Positions 1-5,044 of a stretch of 5,044 nt of DNA are shown here, one piece after another. Position 1 is the stretch's first letter. Each line of letters begins with the position of its first letter. The position numbers and the translations under genes are program-made. Location: assembly GCA_003165095.1 (NCBI GenBank), contig PLSH01000371.1:12532-17575 (forward strand), read 5' to 3'. The notes beneath the pieces were generated by a model, which was given only the letters and a program-made list of their open reading frames with translations, was not told where the DNA came from and did not search any database. The DNA comes from Acidobacteriaceae bacterium. GTDB taxonomy: Bacteria > Acidobacteriota > Terriglobia > Terriglobales > Acidobacteriaceae.

Positions 1-306
1 AATCCTAACCTGTATGTCGATATCAGCGCGCGAACCCCGGAGCTCGGCCGGCAGCCTTACACGGCGCGTGAGTTCATGGTGAAGTACGCGGACAGAATTG
101 TGTTTGGCACCGACCTGCTGCCGGATATCGAAATGTATCGTCTCTACTATCGATTTTTGGAGACCGCCGACCAGTACTTCGAGTATCCATCACATGCGTC
201 ACGGCAGGGACGCTGGAATATATACGGGATTTTTTTGCCTGGGGATGTGCTGCGCAAGCTATACCGCGAAAATGCGCTGAAGCTGCTGGGCGGGCTAGCG
301 CGCTGA
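1..306 (+). CDS. Amidohydrolase-2-type metal-dependent hydrolase, C-terminal part (5' end outside window)
   Basis: Reading frame 1 is open from the first base and ends at TGA 304-306, giving the last 101 residues of a larger protein. Visible residues 1-10 (NPNLYVDISA) look like a beta strand of a TIM barrel. Residues 30-40 carry ADRIVFGTDLL, and the Asp of the FGTD motif (residue 38) fits the conserved metal-site or catalytic Asp at the end of the last barrel strand in amidohydrolase-2 (PF04909) enzymes. The tail LRKLYRENALKLLG matches the usual closing helix of that family, where NA precedes a Leu-Leu pair. Such enzymes hydrolyse or decarboxylate small substrates in the cytoplasm; the substrate cannot be told from this fragment. 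The N-terminal HxH metal ligands would lie off the left edge. Internal ATGs such as 76-78 are not the start, because homology-like sequence continues upstream of them. The family call is from motifs only. Confidence 0.8.
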   Translation, partial: NPNLYVDISARTPELGRQPYTAREFMVKYADRIVFGTDLLPDIEMYRLYYRFLETADQYFEYPSHASRQGRWNIYGIFLPGDVLRKLYRENALKLLGGLAR

Positions 307-314
307 TGAATGGA

Positions 315-2732
315 TCAGGAGCAGGCGGGGCGCTTTCTGACGATGCTGAGCGCGGCCAGGATGACCGCGTTGCTGGAGATGACCGGTCCCCAATCGTTAT
401 TGAAGTCGTCAGAGCCGCCGCGGAAACCGGTGGCGCCTTTCAGGCAAATTTCGCGAACGACTTTGCCGAGCCGGGGATTGATCCACTCGTACGCGAAAAA
501 TGAGATGCGATCGGGTTCGTGGCTCGCAACAGAAACCGGGTCGGCGTTGTAGCAATAGTCATTTGCGGAGGCACGCTGGTCCCAGTTCCACTCGAGGATA
601 TTGACACCGTAGCGAATGGGAATGGTGGTGATGAAGCCATCTTCATAGACGACTTCGTACCAACCCAGCAGATCGGCGGTGTCGGACTGATCCCAAATAA
701 GGCGATAGCCCTGGCGGTTTTTTGCGCGGCGGGCAGAGGCGTGGAGAAAGACCAGGCTGGTGGGGGATTCTCCTACGGGAATGCCAGTGACGGCCGTAGG
801 CAGGCCGATGACTTCCCTGCCCTCGGCGCCGACGATGATGGCGCACGTTCCATTTGAGCGTTGCAGATTGAATGGGACGCGGTTGGACTGCACTGATCCA
901 GACCCCATATCTTCAAGGCTCACGCCCAGCGCCGGCACGGTGTCTTTCATATTGAATTTGCGGGAAATATCCACGGGCACAATCGAGGATTCTGTCTGAC
1001 TGGGAGGAGTGATTCCGCTGAGCCTCAAGCGAATGGCCGGAAGCATGGACTGTACGCGCGCCGACAGGGTCTTGGCTGGGGTGGCCTGACCGGTCCAGAG
1101 TATGTTGCTGCAGCCGAGGAATGTTGACATGAGGGTCTTGCCAAAACCGATTTCGTTGGTAGCAAACCAGGCAGACGGCGCGCCTCCCAGCAGAGTGGGA
1201 CGCTTTTTGCGGGTCTCATAATTCTGGATGTCCGGTTCGAAGTTGCCGAAAACCTGCTGAAAACCCATCTGGTCGAGGGTTGCTTCGTTGCGTTCGGCAG
1301 AGCCTTGTTGGCCGGGCTCATCGCTCCAAAACCAGTTATAGATGAGGCAGTCTTTGGGAATCAGCCTTTCAACCTGTTCCGGAGTGAGGCCGCCGGGAGA
1401 GTTGTACGTCCATCCATCCGGCGCTTTTTTCTTTTCCAGTCCGATACCTCTTACGGACTGCAGCAGCATGTCGCCCCAAAGCTGGGTTTTGATGCCGCGG
1501 GATGCAAGATAGTTGTGGATTTTGTTTACGTCCTCGCCGAAGAGCTCGCCAATATCCTTGTCGCCGCACTGCGGAGAGACATCGACGGGAAGAAACAACT
1601 CATCGTGCCCGATGTGGACGCTGCGGGGTTTCAGAACTTCAATAAACTCGTCGTAGACCTCAAAGGTGAGGGAGTAGGACTTTGGATTGACCGGGCAATA
1701 AATATCGGGCCATTTGTCCTGGGGCACGGCGGCCAAATCTCTGTGCTCGGTCAACAAATAATAGCTATGGGTGAAGGAAGGGAGAACGGGAACCAATTCG
1801 ATGTGGTGTTTCGCGACCCAGCGGGCCAGATCGGCTACCTCTTCCTTTTCAAGGAAACCGCTGTCGGCGACATCCTGATGCGAGGAGTTCTGCTCCATGT
1901 TGTGGAGCGGCAGGCGGGGATAATTCCGGCAACTATAATTCACATCTCTTGCGAACTGCACCCATCCTTGATTCAGTTCGGGGTGGCTGTCGAGCCTCAT
2001 GCAGGCGTTCATCTCCATCATGAGGGTGTTGAATTTGTAAAGGGCCATGAAATCGCGGACGAAGCGCTTGAAGAACAGGATATTGTCGCGACCGGGAAGA
2101 AAGAGGTAGATGCCGCGAAAGGGCTTGTCAGGCCAATCGAGAATCTGCGCGCCGCGAAATCGCGGTTGGCCGTTTTCTTTGGCGAGCAATTGGCGGAGAG
2201 ACTGCAGGCCATAGAACGCGCCGCGATCGTCGTTGCCGGCGACGAGAACGATGTTGCCGTTGGAGTGAAGGAGATAGCTCTCCGGGCCATGAGTATGCAC
2301 GTTCGGCGTCAGCTGCATTTTCTCGCAGTACTGGCTGACCAATGGGTTCTCAATCGACCCCATCAAGATTACGCGCCGGTTGGGGTTCAGGTCGGCTGCA
2401 GACTCGATTTTCAAGTACAGGCCAAAGCGGTCACTCAATTCGTTGACCAGGGAATGGGCCAGGAGCAAATCTTCACTGGAAGCGTTGGAGGGCACGAGCA
2501 CCGGGACCTGGTTGTCGAGCAGGAAGCCGGTGCTGGAAGCGGTGATCTCCCGCGGCTGAGGAAAGATAAGAGACTGGAGCGGCAGACATGGCTCCTGGCA
2601 ATTTGGGATGGCTGGGGCGGGCAATGCGACGAGGGGTTCGCCATAGAGTTGCGCGTCATGGGGGGCAACGGTGGCGCCGACGGCGGCCCCTGTGACTGCA
2701 TGCAAGAATTCGCGGCGAGACAGATCCATCAT
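315..2732 (-). CDS. Tat-exported glycoside hydrolase family 20-like protein (beta-N-acetylhexosaminidase type), 805 aa
   Basis: I chose the ATG at 2732-2730 because a strong AAGGAG lies 8 bases upstream. The in-frame ATG at 2777 has no clear site and would put 15 residues before the signal. From this start, SRREFL (residues 5-10, twin Arg 6-7) plus an Ala/Gly/Val stretch to about 23 form a Tat signal, so export in folded form is expected. Residues about 52-205 resemble the GH20b domain, with the family-like segments GNDDRGAFYGLQSLRQLL (about 166-183) and DWPDKPFRGIYLF (about 199-211). The barrel follows, to about 545. HIGHDE (373-378) supplies the Asp377-Glu378 pair expected of GH20 substrate-assisted catalysis, where Glu is the acid/base and Asp orients the substrate acetamido group. 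Possible active-site aromatics are LWGD (418-421), YNWFW (465-469) and GGAPSAW (516-522). Residues about 575-795 form an extra beta-rich domain ending in EWINPRLGK...VILAALS. The likely substrate is a terminal beta-linked N-acetylhexosamine, but specificity is unproven. The stop is TGA (plus-strand 317-315). Confidence 0.85.
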   Translation of the reverse strand: MMDLSRREFLHAVTGAAVGATVAPHDAQLYGEPLVALPAPAIPNCQEPCLPLQSLIFPQPREITASSTGFLLDNQVPVLVPSNASSEDLLLAHSLVNELSDRFGLYLKIESAADLNPNRRVILMGSIENPLVSQYCEKMQLTPNVHTHGPESYLLHSNGNIVLVAGNDDRGAFYGLQSLRQLLAKENGQPRFRGAQILDWPDKPFRGIYLFLPGRDNILFFKRFVRDFMALYKFNTLMMEMNACMRLDSHPELNQGWVQFARDVNYSCRNYPRLPLHNMEQNSSHQDVADSGFLEKEEVADLARWVAKHHIELVPVLPSFTHSYYLLTEHRDLAAVPQDKWPDIYCPVNPKSYSLTFEVYDEFIEVLKPRSVHIGHDELFLPVDVSPQCGDKDIGELFGEDVNKIHNYLASRGIKTQLWGDMLLQSVRGIGLEKKKAPDGWTYNSPGGLTPEQVERLIPKDCLIYNWFWSDEPGQQGSAERNEATLDQMGFQQVFGNFEPDIQNYETRKKRPTLLGGAPSAWFATNEIGFGKTLMSTFLGCSNILWTGQATPAKTLSARVQSMLPAIRLRLSGITPPSQTESSIVPVDISRKFNMKDTVPALGVSLEDMGSGSVQSNRVPFNLQRSNGTCAIIVGAEGREVIGLPTAVTGIPVGESPTSLVFLHASARRAKNRQGYRLIWDQSDTADLLGWYEVVYEDGFITTIPIRYGVNILEWNWDQRASANDYCYNADPVSVASHEPDRISFFAYEWINPRLGKVVREICLKGATGFRGGSDDFNNDWGPVISSNAVILAALSIVRKRPACS

Positions 2733-2740
2733 CGAGGAAG

Positions 2741-2746
2741 CTCCTT
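2741..2746 (-). promoter_or_regulatory. Ribosome binding site of the GH20-like gene
   Basis: The minus strand reads AAGGAG here (CTCCTT on the plus strand), followed by 8 bases and then ATGATG. This near-ideal Shine-Dalgarno spacing decides the start at 2732 (or the adjacent ATG at 2729, 11 bases away) over the upstream in-frame ATG at 2777. That upstream ATG is preceded only by GGGGTTGCGGGAAA, with no good match at the proper distance. Confidence 0.8.
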
Positions 2747-2843
2747 GTATTGCCGATTTCTGATAAGCGTTATCCATTTTCCCGCAACCCCGGGTTCTGG
2801 TGCGAGCATTGAATTTGCCTGTGTTCTACCGGCATTTCCCCCA

Positions 2844-2857
2844 GGGGCCGAAGCCCC
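2844..2857. repeat. Palindrome 1: GGGGC stem, CGAA loop
   Basis: GGGGC (2844-2848) and GCCCC (2853-2857) form a perfect 5-bp stem around the four-base loop CGAA (TTCG on the minus strand, a stable tetraloop sequence in RNA). It is the shortest and most diverged of the three related palindromes. On the minus strand it lies about 112 bases upstream of the GH20 start codon, so it could sit in the leader if transcription starts farther upstream. Confidence 0.65.
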
Positions 2858-2879
2858 AATCGTATCTAGGGACCTTTAT

Positions 2880-2899
2880 GGCACGGCTAAAGCCGTGCC
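2880..2899. repeat. Palindrome 2: perfect 9-bp inverted repeat
   Basis: GGCACGGCT (2880-2888) and AGCCGTGCC (2891-2899) are exact reverse complements separated by AA. As a single strand it would fold with an effective loop of about four to six bases. No T-run follows on either strand (minus continues ATAAAGG, plus continues CTTTCAAG), so it is not a classical intrinsic terminator. This is the best-preserved member of the cluster. Confidence 0.8.
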
Positions 2900-2933
2900 C
2901 TTTCAAGACCGAATTGATGCACGTTTCGCGGCA

Positions 2934-2953
2934 GTCAGGACTAAAGCCCTGAC
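2934..2953. repeat. Palindrome 3: inverted repeat with one mismatch
   Basis: GTCAGGACT (2934-2942) and AGCCCTGAC (2945-2953) are complementary except at one position (A2940 against C2947), around the centre AA. Read on the minus strand the mismatch becomes a G-U pair in RNA, so the fold is complete in the direction in which the flanking genes are transcribed. It shares the central CTAAAGCC with palindrome 2. Confidence 0.75.
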
Positions 2954-3071
2954 CTACCAGGCGTGCCCTTTTTGAGACAGCGGTTGAGCGGCAAACAGCG
3001 TGTTGCAACTCTACAGCTAAACTGCCTCCAGGATTTGAAAAATCTGTTCCAGTCTTGAACGGGATCGATGT

Positions 3072-5044
3072 TCAGCGAAGCATCGCAATCGGGACGCGGG
3101 ACTGGTCGGCTTCGGGCGGGGTTGGCGCGCCCGTGGCCGGTCCATGCCAGACTCCTCCGCCATAGGTGGTGATGTAAATCCGGGTGGGGTCGTTGGGGTC
3201 GAGGATGACGCGATGGCCCCATTTGAAGTCGTAGCCCTGGATGCGTTGCCAATGAGCGCCGCGATCGATGGAACGGTATGCGGCAGCGTCAAAGCCGCAG
3301 ATGTAGAGGGTATCGGGATGGCGGGTATCGATGGTGAGGTCGTAGACGTGCTGCGATTTTGTGAAGAGGGTCTGCCAGGAGCGGCCGCCGTCGTCAGAGG
3401 CATAGACGCCGCCATTCTGGTCGGCGACATCGCCTTCCTGACCCCATGCGGTGAGGTAGAGGCGCTGGGGATTGCGAGGGTCGATTTCAAGGCCGGTGGG
3501 TCCGGTGACGCCAGCGGGAAGGTCGACGGGCTGCCAATGTTCCGCCTTGTCGGTGGAGCGATAGACGGCTCCGGAACCGGACAGGGAGCGGTCTTTGCCC
3601 TCGCTGCGGCGAGCGACGACGAGATACAAAGAGCCGTCCTGAGAGGCAGTGATGCGCCAGGCGAAGGGCTCGACGCCGACGATGCCGACGTTTTTCTGCA
3701 TCCAAGTGCGGCCATTGTCGGTGGACTTGTAGACGCCGCGTCCAAAGGCGCAGGCGTAGAGGGTGCGGCTTCCGGCGGGGCTGGAGGGATCAAGGAGGAT
3801 GTGGGTGATGGAGTCCACAGGCAGGCCGGAGTTGCTCGGGGTCCAGTGGAGGCCGCCATCGGTTGACACGGCGACACCGCCGATGAAGGTGGAGGGGCTG
3901 GTGGTTCGCCAATCCTTGGGGCGGGGCAGATCGTGCTTGCCGCTAAAGGCTCCCCAGATGAGGCCGCGGCGGGTGGGATCGAAGGCCAGCCAGTAAGTGG
4001 TGTTGCGCCAGCTATTGGGAACGCCATCAGAGGTGCTGCGCCAGGATTGGCCGCCGTCGGCGCTCTGAAAGAGGCCTATATCGGTGTAGTCGATGAAGAT
4101 GTGCCGGGAGTCGAAGGGGTCAAACTGGACGCCGTAGTCGGTGGTTACATCGAGTCCGCGGGAGGTCCATGCGCCGTTACTGAGTTGCACAGAATTCGCC
4201 TCCTGCCAGGTTGCGCCGCCATCGAGGGTGCGATAAGTGCGGAACAGGTCAGTGGCGTAAGCTACGGCGGGGTTGCCGGGCGCGACGCCGAGGCTGTAGG
4301 GCGAGTCGAACCAGATGTCGTGGCTATCCTGACGGGCGCGCTGCTCGAGCCAACTGGGGGTCAGGTTGGCAGCCGGCTGGGTCGATTCCTTAAAGACGAT
4401 CTTCCAGGTGCGACCGCCGTCGACTGTCTTGGCAATGCCATTGAACAGGTTGTCTTTACCCTCGCCGAACTGGAGGCTGCGGAAACCTGCGTAGGCGACC
4501 TCGGGATGGTGCTCGCTGGCGGCGATGGCTTCAAAATGGCCGGAAGTCTGCTGGAGCTGGGGAGTGAGGGGGTTCCAGTTCAGACCTGAATCCTGAGAGA
4601 GATAGACTTTTCCGTCCTGGCTGGTTGCGTAGAACCAGACCGAGTGGCCGGAGCGAGCTGCCGTGGCTGCGCGAACGGGGGATGGGATGCTGCCGAGCTG
4701 AGTGGTGGTTCCGTCGGGAGCGATGCTCCAGGCCGCGGAGCCGGATATGGCGACGAGGCCTGAGTCCTGTGCGACGAGCAACGGGACTCGCTGGGGGAGG
4801 GTAGCGAGCCGGGTAAAGGAGTTGCCGCCATCCGAAGAGGAGACAATGACGGAGGGTTGGCCTCTCTGCGCAAAGGAAAGATAAAGATGCCCGGCGCTTC
4901 CCTGCCCGGACTTGCCGCTTTGAGGAGCGATGGCGATGGCGGTGATATCGCCGCCGGGATAGAGAGGATCGGCGGAGGTAAGGCTATAGTCGGAGTGGTC
5001 GCCGAGTTGATGCTCGACGGTGTTGCGGGCCGGGTTGGGAAAGA
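3072..5044 (-). CDS. Asp-box (BNR/VPS10/GH74-like) beta-propeller protein, C-terminal 656 residues (5' end outside window)
   Basis: The minus-strand frame is open from the right edge (first full codon at 5042) to TGA at 3074-3072. The TTG at 4781 is an internal Leu, since homologous-looking repeat sequence continues upstream of it. Ten Asp-box motifs (S-x-D-x-G-x-x-W type) occur at about visible residues 69-76, 149-156, 206-213, 272-279, 327-334, 393-400, 440-447, 496-503, 549-556 and 591-598. Examples are TVDGGRTW, SADGGQSW and STDGGLHW. The first ends in Phe, not Trp, and the eighth (STDKAEHW) lacks the Gly. Repeats every 42-80 residues, with linkers such as DPNDPTRIYITT, fit one or two beta-propellers, as in GH74 xyloglucanases, sialidase-like proteins and VPS10 proteins. 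The ending YGGGVWHGP resembles many bacterial members of this group. Family members are usually exported, but the signal peptide would be off the edge. Enzymatic activity and substrate cannot be assigned. The GH20-like gene follows on the same strand after 339 bases. Confidence 0.8.
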   Translation of the reverse strand, partial: FPNPARNTVEHQLGDHSDYSLTSADPLYPGGDITAIAIAPQSGKSGQGSAGHLYLSFAQRGQPSVIVSSSDGGNSFTRLATLPQRVPLLVAQDSGLVAISGSAAWSIAPDGTTTQLGSIPSPVRAATAARSGHSVWFYATSQDGKVYLSQDSGLNWNPLTPQLQQTSGHFEAIAASEHHPEVAYAGFRSLQFGEGKDNLFNGIAKTVDGGRTWKIVFKESTQPAANLTPSWLEQRARQDSHDIWFDSPYSLGVAPGNPAVAYATDLFRTYRTLDGGATWQEANSVQLSNGAWTSRGLDVTTDYGVQFDPFDSRHIFIDYTDIGLFQSADGGQSWRSTSDGVPNSWRNTTYWLAFDPTRRGLIWGAFSGKHDLPRPKDWRTTSPSTFIGGVAVSTDGGLHWTPSNSGLPVDSITHILLDPSSPAGSRTLYACAFGRGVYKSTDNGRTWMQKNVGIVGVEPFAWRITASQDGSLYLVVARRSEGKDRSLSGSGAVYRSTDKAEHWQPVDLPAGVTGPTGLEIDPRNPQRLYLTAWGQEGDVADQNGGVYASDDGGRSWQTLFTKSQHVYDLTIDTRHPDTLYICGFDAAAYRSIDRGAHWQRIQGYDFKWGHRVILDPNDPTRIYITTYGGGVWHGPATGAPTPPEADQSRVPIAMLR

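Larger units (their letters stand above)
2844..2978. repeat. REP-like palindrome cluster (three related hairpins plus flanking direct repeat)
   Basis: Three palindromes share a core C[TC]RAAGCC: CCGAAGCC at 2848-2855, CTAAAGCC at 2887-2894 and CTAAAGCC at 2941-2948. Their centres are 39 and 54 bases apart. Palindromes 2 and 3 are each followed by a similar tract, CGTGCCCTTTCAAGAC at 2894-2909 and CGTGCCCTTTTTGAGAC at 2962-2978, so the region looks like partial copies of one repeat unit. Dispersed intergenic palindromes with a GGCTAAAGCC-like core are, from memory, common in Acidobacteriota genomes; copy number cannot be checked here. Possible roles are mRNA 3'-end protection of the propeller transcript, partial termination, or a REPIN-type element moved by a transposase encoded elsewhere. 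Confidence 0.65.
2733..3071. other. Intergenic region between the propeller gene and the GH20-like gene
   Basis: This is a 339-base gap between two minus-strand genes. It contains the GH20 ribosome binding site (2741-2746), three palindromes (2844-2857, 2880-2899, 2934-2953) and a short direct repeat (2894-2909 and 2962-2978). I see no tRNA, no protein gene with a plausible start site, and no hairpin followed directly by a run of T on the minus strand that would make a clear terminator. Any promoter for the GH20-like gene should lie here. I found only weak sigma70-like candidates (for example TAGATA on the minus strand near 2869-2864) and do not annotate one. Confidence 0.7.

Noticed and set aside
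306..552. Small plus-strand frames starting at 306 and 310 just after the amidohydrolase
   Set aside because: They lie fully within the antisense of the GH20-like 3' end, with no recognisable motif. The ATG overlapping the TGA at 304-308 looks like translational coupling but leads to no credible protein.
2864..2892. Possible sigma70 promoter for the GH20-like gene (minus-strand TTTAGC, 17 bases, TAGATA)
   Set aside because: The -35 matches consensus at only three of six positions and sits inside the palindrome, so a chance match is as likely.
2844..2953. Possible CRISPR array from three repeats in a row
   Set aside because: The repeats are only 14-20 bases, not identical, unevenly spaced (22 and 34 bases between them), and no cas gene is visible.
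1305..2975. 556-codon plus-strand open frame antisense to the GH20-like gene
   Set aside because: It is in exact codon register with the minus-strand gene, so a stop would need a sense TTA, CTA or TCA codon, all of which are uncommon in GC-rich genes. It lacks a recognisable domain and runs on through the palindromes; the motif-bearing protein is on the minus strand.
3037..3060. Possible terminator after the propeller gene (GTTC/GAAC stem followed by ATTTTTC on the minus strand)
   Set aside because: The stem is only 4 bp with a 7-base loop and the T-run is offset by two bases, so it is too weak to annotate.
3144..3866. 240-codon plus-strand open frame (and 3933-4589, 218 codons) antisense to the propeller gene
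   Set aside because: They have the same codon-register effect, and the products are Gly/Ala/Val/Asp-rich low-information sequence. The opposite strand carries clear Asp-box repeats across the same bases.
3017..4027. 336-codon minus-strand frame overlapping the propeller gene
   Set aside because: The product is dominated by Pro, Ala, Ser and Thr, as expected from a shifted reading of GC-rich coding DNA. The Asp-box frame spans the same region.

Overview
The window looks like part of a chromosome from a GC-rich soil or sediment bacterium, most likely an Acidobacteriota (Terriglobia-type) genome. Three things point there: a Tat-exported GH20-type glycosidase, a large Asp-box (BNR/VPS10/GH74-like) propeller protein, and an intergenic cluster of palindromes built on CTAAAGCC, a repeat style I recall as frequent between genes in that phylum. 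This assignment is inference from gene style and memory, not from a marker gene.

Layout. Positions 1-306 (+) hold the last 101 codons of an amidohydrolase-2-type metal-dependent hydrolase whose start lies off the left edge. Positions 315-2732 (-) hold a complete 805-residue GH20-like glycoside hydrolase with a twin-arginine signal, an N-terminal GH20b domain, a TIM barrel carrying the Asp-Glu catalytic pair, and a C-terminal beta-rich domain. It converges on the amidohydrolase with 8 bases between the stop codons. Positions 2733-3071 are intergenic and hold the GH20 ribosome binding site and three related palindromes. Positions 3072-5044 (-) hold the C-terminal 656 residues of a propeller protein with ten Asp-box motifs; its start lies off the right edge.

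How the genes may work together. The propeller gene and the GH20 gene point the same way and could both act outside the cytoplasm on glycans. The 339-base gap filled with repeats argues against tight translational coupling, so a shared pathway is only a suggestion. The amidohydrolase is on the opposite strand and probably belongs to a separate unit to the left.

No RNA gene, insertion sequence, CRISPR array, defence system or prophage gene is visible. The long antisense reading frames across both large minus-strand genes are artefacts of codon register. The most unusual element is the phased palindrome cluster between the two glycan-type genes. I do not see a convincing new biological system here.
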